From Prorocentrum cordatum (lineage: Eukaryota > Sar > Dinophyceae > Prorocentrales > Prorocentraceae): DNA of 64,000 nt. The DNA lies in contig CAUYUJ010011447.1 in assembly GCA_963575745.1 (NCBI GenBank), positions 1,040,001-1,104,000 of the forward strand, written 5' to 3'. The notes beneath the pieces were generated by a model, which was given only the letters and a program-made list of their open reading frames with translations, was not told where the DNA came from and searched no databases. This document shows positions 1 through 9,540 of this stretch, in pieces. Made by a program: the position numbers and the translations under genes. Positions within the stretch are counted from its first letter, which is position 1; every line of letters begins with the position of its first letter.

Positions 1-430
1 GTCAGAAGCCGTTTTGTAGCCTCCTAGGGGCCGTTTGGGAGTCTCTTTTGGGCTTCTTCGGGGCCTCTTTTGGCTCTCTTGGGGCATCTTGGGGGCCTCT
101 TGGAGCCTCCTGGGGGCCTCTTGGTGCGGAAGGCTCGACTTGTCAGCTCGCGTTCTCCCTCTTCGGCTCCTCTTGAGGCCGTCCTGAGGCCCTCTTGGGG
201 CGCTTTCAGGCGCCTCTTGGGCCGTTTGGGGACCCTCTTGGGCTGTCTTGGCCGCCTCTTGGGGGCCTCTTGGGCCCTCTTGGGGCGATGTTGGAGGCTT
301 CTTGGGCAGTCTTGGTGCGTAGGAAGCCCGAAATCGCGAGAACGCGAAGGACAGTGAAAAACACAATGAAAATCTATGATTTTGGTTTCTTGATGCGGCC
401 TCTTGGGGGCCTCTTGGGCCACGGGCGGCT
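1..430. repeat. Degenerate GGCCTCTTGGG tandem repeat
   Basis: About a 12-bp unit (GGCCTCTTGGGG and variants) repeats imperfectly. It leaves several frames open on both strands, giving Leu/Gly/Trp-rich or Pro/Lys/Arg-rich translations that should not be taken as genes. The same family recurs in reverse complement at 37740-38030, and degenerately at 3271-3450 and 49590-49830. Nothing gene-like was seen from 430 to 627. Confidence 0.8.
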
Positions 431-627
431 TGATGCGATCATGGGCCGCCTTGGCGGCCTCTGGGCGTCCTCCGCGGGCGCCGAGGAGAGCCCTCGAGGC
501 ACAGGGAGCGCCCTGGAGCGTTCAAAAAGGCCCACTGGCGCTGGGGACGAAAGTGGGTTGCCGGGGGGGGGAGTTTTGAAAAAGTGTGCTGCCCCCTGGC
601 CCGGGGAGCCGGACGCCGCTTGTATTA

Positions 628-735
628 TACATAGATGTATATGTGTGTATATATGTATACATATGTGTGTATACATCTATATATATAGAGAGACATGTAT
701 ACATCATGTAAATATTAGACATTCAAATAAATGTA
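628..735. repeat. TA/TG-rich microsatellite
   Basis: Imperfect (TA)n and (TG)n run with ATGTATAC-type steps, in sharp contrast to the GC-rich flanks. Confidence 0.85.
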
Positions 736-1200
736 CGTCAACATATTTGCATGCATGGTGATCCTACTGTTGTCGTTGATACTTATTACCAGCATCATGC
801 CACGCGCGACGCACATGCTCCAAACATTGCGTTCAGTGAGAGAACCTCGCGTACATTCTATAAAAGTCTACCTATCCGAGGTTACTCGCTAACAGGTTGA
901 TGGTATCCTGCACTTGTTTCGCGTAACTTGCAAGGTTGGGAACGAACCAAAGGTGCCAGGGATAACTGAACAACCAAACTCATCGAAACCAACTCACGCG
1001 AACTAGGCCGATTACAATCCAACATCTAGATTATGTGTTTTCTTCGGGCCCACGCATTGCGAACCGCAATCTAACTGGGCCCTCGCTCAGCAAAAGCTCC
1101 ATGCCCTGGTATGCTGGCAGATGCACATCAACTCCGCTTCAAGCCGCATTCCCATGCAGACCCTCCGCACGTCGCTTCGCAAGACTCGCGGGGGCAAGTA
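736..1200. other. No gene seen
   Basis: Mixed-composition sequence downstream (3') of the minus-strand RP2-like gene. No domain or long conserved frame was recognised. It would hold that gene's 3' UTR. Confidence 0.5.
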
Positions 1201-2235
1201 TTAGATCTCGTCCTTCCAGACCTCGAAGAACGCCTTCGCCAGCGCAGAAGCCTGTGCCGAGGGAACGATCCGAATCAGCTTGGAGCCCGCTGCCAAGCCG
1301 GTGGTCGACAGGGCCTCCTGCATCTGTTCGAGTATCCCTGCTCCACACATTTGCGCACCCGTGAGCTCCTTGCCTTGACACTGGCTGGGCAGCTTGGACT
1401 CCTTGGTCCAAGACAGCAGGGATTTCAACCTGTCAACATCGAGCAAGGTCGACCTCGCACGACAGAGCTCCCAACCTTCGGTCGCCTCGACCTTGTTGAG
1501 CACGGCGCCGATGTACGCGTCCGCTCCGGGCAGGAAGATGATGAAGCACGTCTCCTCGGAAGGCCACTGGCGACTTCCGAGCGTCACGGGCACAACGCGT
1601 TCTTGATTGAGCTCATCCTCCGTCAGGCCATTGCATCTATCGGGTCTCAGCAGCGTCTGCACCTCCCCTTTCGGAAGGAGGCTCCAATTAGGCTTCTCCG
1701 AATTCTTATTGAAGTCGTGCACCATCCACCACTTATTGTTCCACACGTTCAGCTGCGCCTCGGACAGCTGGGCCCGCAAGGAGAAATAGTTGAACTCGAA
1801 GCACGCAAACTGGAGTTGTGTGCTCGTCTCTATGATAGGCTCAGTCGTGCACAACAGCGAAAACTTGCAATTTGTGCAATCCCGTGTGCGGAACTGCTGG
1901 CAGGCGATGACGCAGTTCATCGAACTGCAGTTTCGGATCATAACGCTGCTCATTGTGGGACCGATGAAGATGCGGCAGCCCTCGCACTCGTCAACGAAAA
2001 CGCATGCAATGTGGTCCATTAGGAATATGTCGCAGTCTTTGCACTCCTCTACATTGAACTGCTGCCCGTCGATCGTCCCCGCGTCCTTGACTATCACCTC
2101 CCCGTTTCTCTTCGACAGCACATAATCTGCTGGGTTGAGATTGCTCTTCTTCCTCTTCTCCTCAACCTTGACAATGGTAACTTTCTTGCCTGCAGCCGAC
2201 GATGGCTTCGGCCCAGTGGAGCTACCGCAACCCAT
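1201..2235 (-). CDS. RP2: RP2/XRP2-like protein (TBCC-domain ARL3 GTPase-activating protein)
   Basis: Single-exon frame of 344 aa, starting at the ATG at 2235 and ending in TAA. I chose this start because it gives MGCGSS, a dual N-myristoylation (Gly2) and palmitoylation (Cys3) signal typical of RP2; the frame also runs upstream for 49 codons without support. A C-CAP/TBCC beta-helix domain spans about residues 32-185, with NPADY, GQQF, DCDIF, IFIGP and CQQFRTRDC. The first Arg of the last motif (about residue 116) matches the GAP arginine of the family. The C-terminal third (about 215-344) fits the NDK-like domain of RP2. Family role: GAP for ARL3 in ciliary lipidated-protein traffic; dinoflagellates are flagellated, so this fits. 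The lack of introns and a spliced-leader relic 36 nt upstream suggest it arose by retroposition of an mRNA. Confidence 0.9.
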   Translation of the reverse strand: MGCGSSTGPKPSSAAGKKVTIVKVEEKRKKSNLNPADYVLSKRNGEVIVKDAGTIDGQQFNVEECKDCDIFLMDHIACVFVDECEGCRIFIGPTMSSVMIRNCSSMNCVIACQQFRTRDCTNCKFSLLCTTEPIIETSTQLQFACFEFNYFSLRAQLSEAQLNVWNNKWWMVHDFNKNSEKPNWSLLPKGEVQTLLRPDRCNGLTEDELNQERVVPVTLGSRQWPSEETCFIIFLPGADAYIGAVLNKVEATEGWELCRARSTLLDVDRLKSLLSWTKESKLPSQCQGKELTGAQMCGAGILEQMQEALSTTGLAAGSKLIRIVPSAQASALAKAFFEVWKDEI

Positions 2236-2270
2236 CGGATGCCAAAACGCACGGGACTTTATCCCGAACT

Positions 2271-2281
2271 CTTGAGCCAAA
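2271..2281 (-). other. Relict spliced-leader fragment upstream of RP2-like gene
   Basis: On the minus strand this reads TTTGGCTCAAG, the last 11 nt of the dinoflagellate trans-spliced leader, ending 35 nt before the ATG at 2235. In dinoflagellates such relics mark genes made by reverse transcription of trans-spliced mRNAs. An 11-nt exact match is expected about 0.03 times by chance in both strands of this window at even base composition. Confidence 0.75.
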
Positions 2282-2381
2282 CAAGACACGTAGTGCGAAT
2301 TCCCCATGAATGTTATCCAGACGCGTTTCCGATTCACAGACCAGGGTGCAACAATCGCGGCGTCGCCCAATGTATGGTCCA

Positions 2382-3013
2382 CTGGCGCGGGATGAAGTCA
2401 CGGAGCTGGCTCCATGGATCCGCGAACTCACCATACAATCCTCGGGCGCGGATTGGAAAGAGGAGGCAGCTGGGCTCCAAAATGCAATTCCAAGACCGAG
2501 GCCTGCCGCGTCCGCCGACAGGCCTTGGACAGTGTGCTCATGCGAGGCGGGGGTCCATCCACCACCACCGCCTGGGGGACCAATGTCATGAGACCCAGGG
2601 GGAGGCGGATATGGATCTATGTGAACACCCCGACCGCCCGACGAGGTCCCCGAAGATCGATCCCACAGCTGGTGGCGATCGGTGCCTCGGAACTCGGAAC
2701 CCATGCCTTGCGCGGCGTGGACCCTGCGCCACCCCTGGGCCCCAGGCAGGGCCCCGGGCCGAACCCCTGCAGCCCCCTGGGCCTCCGACGCGCCGCCAGA
2801 ACCCGCCAGGGCAGGCTACACCAGACATCCCCCCTGGGCCAGGACAGGACAGGACAAGGGATCGCAGGGAGGCATGCGCGGATCCGCCTCCTGGGCCAGA
2901 GAGCGCCGCGCCACAGCAGAGAAGCGGTACGGATCCTCCCCCCTCTAGGCCAGGAGAAGAAGGAGAACGCGAAGACGGGCGAGACGACGAACGCTCCTCT
3001 ATGGGTCACGATG
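2382..3013. other. No gene seen; GC-rich
   Basis: Several frames are open on both strands, but all are Pro/Arg/Gly-rich shadows with no recognised domain. Confidence 0.5.
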
Positions 3014-3270
3014 CGTGTGAGGAATGTGCCGACATGTGTGGGGGGGCGCATGCGGATTTTGCCACTGGGGCCTCCGATGGAGCTCCCTATGGGGCCACGA
3101 AGCGTGTGAGGAGTGTGCTTGGGCGCACGCGGATTTTGCCTGTGGGGCCTTCGGTGGAGCTCCCTACAGGGCCCTGAGTCGTGTGAGGGGTGCGCCGAAA
3201 TTGGGCGGAGCCGCCATCATTCGGACCTTGCCACTGGGACATTCGGTGGAGCCCTCTATGGGGCCACGAA
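3014..3270 (+). repeat. Three tandem units of about 77-91 bp
   Basis: Units start at 3014, 3103 and 3180, each with CGTGTGAGG. Each carries a GCGGATTTTGCC-type core (degraded in the third) and a GGTGGAGCYCYCTAYGGGGCC-type end. They are diverged in length and sequence. Confidence 0.8.
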
Positions 3271-3450
3271 GCGCCCAAGAGAGCCCCAAGAGAAGCCCGA
3301 GAAAAACACCCCAAGAAGCACCCCAGAAACTCGAGTAGACCCCCAGAGGTCCAAAATCAGGTCCCCAAAGGAAGCCAAGATGCAACCGAGAGGCCCGCAA
3401 GACCAAATTACATCCCAGAGGTTCCCGAGAGGCCTCCCTAGAAGGCCTCC
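3271..3450. repeat. Degenerate CCAAGAG/GAGGCC repeat
   Basis: Decayed relative of the array at 37740-38030: short runs of CCCAAGAGA, CCCCAAGAAG and GAGGCCTCC. Confidence 0.55.
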
Positions 3451-3514
3451 GACCGACAACATAGGAGCGATGGCGAGACGGGCCGAAGGTCACTATATCC
3501 TCTACCATCCTCCC

Positions 3515-3860
3515 CTCCTCCTTCTTCTCTTCCTCCTCTTCCTCCTCCTCCGTCTCATCCAACCCTTTTATCTGTATGAATAACTCCTCCCTGTCGCACC
3601 CCCAATCGTGTCGGTAGGGCGGGCCGGGCGCTGCCTGATGCGTCTTCAGAATGCGTGGTCATGAAGCTCGAAATTCGCAACATATTCAAAGCTGGAGAGC
3701 GGCCCGTTTTCAAAATGCGGCCCTCGCAGTAACGCCGCGTACAACCGTCTGAGAAGCTCGCAACCGCTTCCAGGATGGACGGCGGCCCGTTTGCAAACTG
3801 TGGTTCCCGCCTCAGCGCCGCGCACATTCGCCAAAACAGTTTGCATTGGAGGGTGAAAGT
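3515..3860 (+). repeat. Dispersed minisatellite family, copy 1
   Basis: A (TCC)n run leads into CACTCCTCCCTGTCGCACCCCC-like sequence and GGGCGGGCCGGGCG, then diverged monomers with AAAATGCGG/ACTGTGG, CTTCCAGGATGGACGGCGG and GCCGCGCACATTCGCC. The same order recurs at 28716-29250. From 3861 to 4167 no gene was seen. Confidence 0.7.
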
Positions 3861-4167
3861 GGGGGTCGGCCGCAGGGTCCCGGCAATGATGTCTTTATGG
3901 GCCATGAATGGGCGATGCATCCTCGATTGCTGTGTTCGGCGGGGGAACTAATGGAAGCCCCCCGCCTGCACCCATGCGCGAGACTTGAAAGGAAAGGAAA
4001 CAAGGGGGCGGGGGGCTCGGGAAAGGCAACGAAGGCAACGTGCGCTGAGGGCGCAAAAACAAAAGGCTGGAACACACGAGAGCGGTCAGGTGAGTGTCGA
4101 AATCTGCCCAGCCTATCTGACATGCGGAACAAAACGCCTCAGTGTTGGGGATCTTGAAGGCCAGGGC

Positions 4168-4391
4168 AAAATGTGAATTCACATTGTGGGGAAAAGCAAA
4201 ATGTGAATTCACATTTTGGGAAAAAGGAAAATGTGAATTCACATTTTGGAAAAAAGGAAAATGTGAATTCACATTTTGGAATTTTGTGTAGGTTTCTTTC
4301 TGAAACGGGCCAAAATGTGAATTCACATTTTGGGAAAAAGGAAAATGTGAATTCACATTTTGGGAAAAAGGAAAATGTGAATTCACATTTT
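4168..4391. repeat. Array of seven 20-bp palindromes, 30-bp period
   Basis: AAAATGTGAATTCACATTTT occurs at 4198, 4228, 4258, 4312, 4342 and 4372, with a one-base variant at 4168. The unit is a perfect palindrome centred on GAATTC, separated by a nearly constant 10-bp GG(G/A)AAAAAGG spacer. One 54-bp step (4258 to 4312) holds unrelated sequence. Because the period is 10 codons and the unit is palindromic, both strands read NVNSHF repeats in open frames. From 4392 to 4690 no gene was seen. Confidence 0.97.
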
Positions 4392-4689
4392 GGGAGACAA
4401 GTGGCCCCCATTCCAAATCTGTCTTGGGGGTCGAGAAGTCATCGTTTGGGAACATACACGATTATCAATGGCACAATCAAGACACACTTGCACTCCACTT
4501 CGCTGCCCCACGCGCAATATGCAAGAACCCCCGCACGCATGAACGATAATGGATGGACGGCGCGTGTGCCCGCGCGGGCAACGCGCGGGCACGAACGACT
4601 GGCCCTCAATGACCGCCAACATTGGATGCCAATCGTACCCGTTCACATACATGAACGATACATTGAGCATACATGGGCCATTCAGCCCC

Positions 4690-4935
4690 CATTGAAGACC
4701 CCCTGTTGCAGACCCCCTCTTTCACCCTCAAGACGGAGGGCGGCTCCGGTTCAAAAGGTGGCTCTCGCGTTAGATCGGCGCACATTCGCCTCAAAAGTTT
4801 GCCACTGTTTCAAGGATTCGTGTTGCCGAAGGCCGAGGAACTGTTCTGGAATGGCTTGGGATTGTCAGGACGCGCCAGTCATATTGATTCGCTGTGTTGA
4901 AGTCCCAGGAATAGTTTTCTGGCACGATTGTGGGA
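4690..4935 (+). repeat. Dispersed minisatellite family, copy 2
   Basis: Shares GGCTCTCGCGTTAGATCGGCGCACATTCGCC-like monomer sequence and a GGATTGTCAGGACGC segment with 28850-29420. The end (4935-5050) resembles 47408-47470 (GCGTTTCACGGGCGC). Confidence 0.6.
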
Positions 4936-5082
4936 TTGTCAGAGGGGGCGCGTTTCACGGGCGCTTGCCATCCGGCGGCGCCTTTCAGCCACGAGGGGGC
5001 CCAGGGAAACTCCCCTCCCCCCGCTCCCCCCCTCAGCGGCGGCTGGCAGCCCCGACGCCGGCGACACGGCCACGATGACCAG

Positions 5083-5242
5083 GATGAAGACGACGACGAC
5101 GACGACGAAAAAGTCCCTTGTAGTCATGTCCTCGGCCCTGAATGACAGAATTTTGACGGGGTCGGACATCAAGAATAAAGTATTTTTCGCGTGGCGCCAC
5201 GGTTTGCGTCATCGTCGTCGTCGTCGTCGCCGTCACCGTCAC

Positions 5243-5275
<33 letters not shown>

Positions 5276-5870
5276 GGGCATGCTCGAGGTCGTCGTGATC
5301 GCCGTCGCCGTCGTCGTCGCCATCGTCGTCCTCGTCTTCGACGTGGTCGTCGTCGTCGTCACCGTCGTCGTGGTCTTCGTCGTCGCCATCGTTGTCGCCG
5401 TTGTCGTCTCCGTTGAAGTCGTCGTCGTGGTCTTCGTCATCATCGGCGTCGTCGTCGTCGCCGACGCTGTCGCCGTCGTGGTCTCAGTTGTCGTCGCCGT
5501 CGTCTTCGTATTAGTAATCGTCGTCGTCTTCGTCGTTCTCGTCGTCCTCTGCGACGCCGTCGTCGTCGTCGTCGTGTTCGTCGTCGTCGACGCCATCGTC
5601 GTCGTCGTGCTGGTCTTCGTCGTCGTCGTGGTTTTCGTCGTCGTGGTCGCCGCCGTCGCCGTCGTTGTCGTCGCCGTCGTCGCCGCCGCCGTGGTCGTCG
5701 TCGTCTTCGTCGTCGTTGTCGTCGCCGTTGTCGCCGTCGAGCACGTCGTCGTCGTCGTCGTCGCAATCGTTGTCGTCGACGTCGTCGTCGTCGTCGCCAT
5801 CGTTGTCGTCGTCGTTGTCGCCGTCGTCGTCTTCGCCGTGGTCGCTGTCGTCGTCGTCGTCGTCGTCGAC
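5083..5870. repeat. (GTC/GAC)n trinucleotide array, imperfect
   Basis: About 790 bp of GTC-based triplets with many substitutions. It gives Val-, Thr-, Arg- or Asp-rich frames up to 262 codons that are repeat translations, not genes. Confidence 0.95.
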
Positions 5871-6900
5871 GTCGCGGGCGCCGCTGCCGCCAGCCGGCGC
5901 CGACGCCGGCCTGGAGGAAGAGGGGGCCTTGAATCGTCGTCCTCGTCGACACTGCTACCCGCCGCCGCCGACAGCCGCCGCCAGCGCCAGCGCCGACCCA
6001 GAAAGGAGAGGGGGGCCGGCGCCGGCGCCGGGGGGGGTGTTCGCGTGGGTCAGGGAGCATAGCAGTCATGATGCAAGTAGGGAACAGGAGTGTCCCGAGC
6101 CACGGGCCCTAGATCGAATCAACAGGACCCGTGGCCCCGTGTCACAAAGTGTTGCGTTTTTTCCCCTGGCCCCCGTTGACAAGGACCTTTTGGCCGATGC
6201 CCTTTTTCGGCCCCAAGCAGCCTCCAAAAGGGCACCGATGTTGTTGGCCAAAGAACTCTGGCCGGTGACCTCCGACGGCCGGCGATCTCAAAAAGGTCAC
6301 CGGAGGCCGGGTCACCAGCAGCAGCAGCGCGAAGTAAGCACTGGTACATGTGTACATGCTTGCCCCTCTCAGGGGAATGCGGTGCGCCCCTACGCCTGCA
6401 TGAACCTGGGAAGGAGGGAGGCCCTCCAAATGCTGTGCGACTTTACGCCTGCATGCGGATGCCTCCCAGTAGCTTTACTGGTGCTGCCGATTTGGCTCAA
6501 GTGCGCAGTGGAGGAAAAACATCCCTTCTTCCCGCATAGGGGCTCGCGGCGACCGGCCCTCCCGGGGAGGCCGCAGCAGGGCGTGGTCCCTGGAGGTGCG
6601 GTTGGCCGAGGCGGCCGACTACCTTCTCAGGACCGTCCTCGGCGTGGCACCGAGGCCCCATTGACGGCCTCTATGACTGCTCCAGGCCTCCCGGGAGGAA
6701 CCCGCGGCCAACTTGAAGGCCGTTGCAGGGGCCTCAGGGGCTCCAGAAGTCGACCCAGAGTCAGTAATCAGTGAAGATGACGCCGGAGGACAGTAAAGCC
6801 CTTTCAAGGTTCGAACCCCCGCCCTCCCCTTGAACGAAAAGGGGGGGCAATTCTGGACCCCCCCCCGGTCCAAGCGCCCACAGAAAGAACTGTTTCGATT
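5871..6900. other. No gene seen; GC-rich
   Basis: A plus-strand open frame crosses from the (GTC)n array to 6774 but shows no domain. It contains the spliced-leader-like match at 6480-6501. Confidence 0.5.
6480..6501 (+). other. Possible relict spliced-leader sequence
   Basis: TTTGGCTCAAG ends at 6501, preceded by GCC at the position expected in the leader; about 16 of 22 positions agree with the full leader. No recognisable gene follows, so it may mark a decayed retroposed gene. Confidence 0.4.
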
Positions 6901-6901
6901 G

Positions 6902-7055
6902 TCAAGACGCGTCTTGGGCTTGCACTGGTCATCCTCCTCTTTCTCCGCCTCCTCTCCCTCCCCCTCCTCCTCCTCCTCCTCCTCCTCCTCCTCCTCCTCC
7001 TCCTCCTCCTCCTCCTCCTCCTCCCCGTCCTCCTCCTCCTCCTCCCTCCTCCACC
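6902..7055 (+). repeat. Dispersed repeat end plus (TCC)n tract
   Basis: GTCAAGACGCGTCTTGGGC with TTGCACTGGTC, followed by about 95 bp of (TCC)n; the same junction recurs at 29578-29640. The tract is a polypurine-polypyrimidine mirror repeat. From 7056 to 8117 I see no gene. Confidence 0.8.
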
Positions 7056-8117
7056 GTCTCCCACACCCCAGACATCTGGCGCTCCGAATTGTTCGATGCA
7101 TGGGCAGCCAGGCTTCTCGATGGCAAGTCCCCCAGGGCCCGCTCTGTCTCCCATAGCTGTCTTGCTGACGGCGCTGAGGCCCAAAATCCAGGAGGACGTC
7201 TAGGACACCTCTCCTCCTTCTGCCTGAGCTCGGCGCCCACTCTCCGTAGTCGTTCACGGCGGCCTCTGGAAGGCTGGGGCAGTCACGACAAGCGCGGACA
7301 CAGAGAGATGCGAAGTGCGGGCAGGAGTGAGAAGTTCAGAGAAAAGACACGACATCCAAAAGGGAAGGGATGAGCATGAATGGAGGACGGAGGAACGACC
7401 TTTGCCTCCTCGCTCTCGGCTCCTGGCTCTCGCCTCAAGCCTCGTTGCACATCCAGTGGGCAACGAGCCGAGAGCGACGAATGAGGAGACGAAGTGCGTC
7501 AAGGCCGGAGGAGAGGAGGGAGCGAATCGGGCGGGCTGCTTCAGTTAAAACGAGGGCAGGACGGGGATAACATCGGGTGAGGATAAATCGAGAATATCTG
7601 AGACCTGGCGGCTCTGGAGGATGTCTCGGACGCCGCGGCCTTCTCAGAGCGTTCCAGAACGCCCTGGAACGGATTTATCCTCGTCCTAGCCCCGCCCGAT
7701 CCGACCTCGGCACCACAACCCTCGTCTGGCAACCCTCCTGTTTCTGAGCGGCCGGTTGGCAACCTGACGCCGCAAATCGCTCCAATCCCGTCACTGTGGT
7801 GCTGGGCGCGCTGCGGGTACAGTCAACGTTCCCGGGCCTAGTCTAAGGAACGGTCAGAGAACCAGAGCCCCTCCGAAACCCAAAGTGGTCCTTCTGTTAA
7901 CGTCGTGAGTGTATCAAAGTCCGCCATCGCAGGATGCCGCCAGCATCAGCTCTGCAATGAATGAAATCGGGCGGCGTGCTCGCAACCCGAGCGTCATGTA
8001 GCAAAACCCGGCTGCGCCGTGGCAAACTCCGTCTACGACCGCACACAAAGAACAAAAGGGCACGCATGCCCCGTCATCACTGAGCAGGAGTGGTGCAGCG
8101 CTGACGACGCTCAACAT
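7056..8117. other. No gene seen
   Basis: No domain recognised on either strand; open frames here are short or follow the neighbouring purine-rich tract. Confidence 0.5.
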
Positions 8118-8256
8118 TACCAGGCTCTCTCTCTCTCTCTCTCGATCACTCTCTGTTTCTCCATCTGTCTCTAAATCCGAATCGATTTGCGTCTGTATAC
8201 ATATGTACACACACATATATATATACATATATATACATATATGAATACATATAAAC
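8118..8256. repeat. (CT)n then (TA/ACAT)n microsatellites at retroelement edge
   Basis: CT dinucleotides give way to ATATAC/ACATAT-type repeats just outside the retroelement end at 8257. The other flank (15086 on) also begins ACAAACACATACATAC, so the element may sit in a CATA-like microsatellite. Confidence 0.8.
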
Positions 8257-8406
8257 ATCTGTGCAAGCCGGGGAGACTCTCGGGGGCCAGAACTGTTTTG
8301 CATCCTTAACTCTGTGTGATGACTCGACCCGGAGCTCCGTGCGACATTGACTGGCTGGGCGAGGCACCTCGACCAAGGAAAACGAGTCCCGAGACAATCA
8401 CGATCC
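8257..8406. repeat. Split direct repeat B2 (3' terminal)
   Basis: 150 bp, matching B1 at 8530-8679 with three adjacent differences (CTT versus TGC). A 49-bp spacer (8407-8455) separates it from A2. Confidence 0.95.
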
Positions 8407-8455
8407 AACGGACACTGCTCGAGCTGAAAATGGGTGGGAGCGCAGCGTGGGTGGG

Positions 8456-8531
8456 AGGCTTGAGCACGGGTGGCCGCGGCCCCCTCCCGCTCGCCACAGG
8501 CAGCAAAGAATCTATGGCACGCCATTGCAAT
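8456..8531. repeat. Split direct repeat A2
   Basis: 76 bp, identical to A1 at 15010-15085, same orientation. It overlaps B1 by 2 nt (AT). Confidence 0.95.
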
Positions 8532-8679
8532 CTGTGCAAGCCGGGGAGACTCTCGGGGGCCAGAACTGTTTTGCATCTGCAACTCTGTGTGATGACTCGA
8601 CCCGGAGCTCCGTGCGACATTGACTGGCTGGGCGAGGCACCTCGACCAAGGAAAACGAGTCCCGAGACAATCACGATCC
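8530..8679. repeat. Split direct repeat B1
   Basis: 150 bp, 147 matches to B2. It lies just 3' of the methyltransferase end of the coding region. Confidence 0.95.
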
Positions 8680-8723
8680 GAAATCTAAAAACTCGAGCAA
8701 CACCGAATTTTGAAACCCTGGCC

Positions 8724-9540
8724 TTAGGCCAACACAAACCTGTCCAGGCTACGAAACGAGTGGTTTCGCAAAGCCTGTTGGAAACACTTAGCTACCAGCC
8801 TACACAAGTCTTTGGGATACGGTTCTGCAATGTGCGTCCAGAAGGTGCCTGAGGCGTCTTTGCCTTCGAGGATCTGATGGGGGCGGCGGCTGAAGCTGCA
8901 GACACCACGACCCGAACATTTACACGGTAAGAGAGGGTCGAGGTTGAGATGGCAATATAAGAGCCGAGTGCGCTTCCGCCACGCGGTCGAGAACGCACAA
9001 AAATCAAAGTCTACAATGCGAGTGTTACGAATGCGACTGAGATGGATTGCACCTGGGAGCTGCCACAACCAAGAGGTGCTAGGGTTCTCAATTACAACTG
9101 GTATGTTCAAACTGCGCGCTAGCAAAAAGAGAGAGAAGCTAAAAGTGGCAAGCGTGTTTCCTCTCTCAACTCTGAGCTGGTCTCCCGGCGACAGGCCTGG
9201 CAACCCCAGCGGGAACTGTTTCGTCCGAAGGGGCGGTGGCCCGTTGGGCCGGTTGCGGGCGCGGCTCATCGACTGGCAGGGCGTCGCAATCCAGATTGCG
9301 GCAATGAGCCGACTCCGCACCCAGCCCCTCACCAGCTGCCTGATGCGCTTACGGAGGAGGTCGCTGTCGGTGTCGTGGCGAATGTCCAGCTCAAAAGCGG
9401 CATGCTGCGACCGGAAGCGCAAGCGCCATGCCGCGGACATCCGCCCAGAGCCGCTGAAGACTTCCAGGAAGACGCCGGCCCTGGCGTGCCTCACCCACGA
9501 AGCCAGCTCGCCGATAGGGTGGCGCCAATCCCGCGGAATG
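8724..9540 (-). other. Cytosine-C5 methyltransferase-like domain of pol
   Basis: FLEVFSGSGRM (about 9447-9473) fits the SAM-binding motif I. ATPCQSMS (about 9252-9290) fits motif IV, with the Pro-Cys that forms the covalent intermediate in C5 enzymes. VVIENPSTSWLW (about 9055-9092) fits motif VI (ENx). Cytosine methyltransferases captured by retrotransposons are known from Symbiodinium-type genomes. The domain seems intact; it could methylate element DNA, but that is inference. Confidence 0.75.

Noticed and set aside
4168-4391. CRISPR-like array (palindromic repeats at 30-bp steps)
   Set aside because: The spacers are the same 10-bp sequence, not unique, and no cas genes or prokaryotic context exist.
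4173-5078. 301-codon plus-strand ORF with NVNSHF repeats
   Set aside because: The repeats read the same on the minus strand because the DNA is palindromic; the rest has no domain and runs into (GTC)n.
5274-6062. Val-rich 262-codon ORF and other long frames in (GTC)n
   Set aside because: Direct translation of a trinucleotide array; the other frames give Thr-, Arg- or Asp-rich equivalents.
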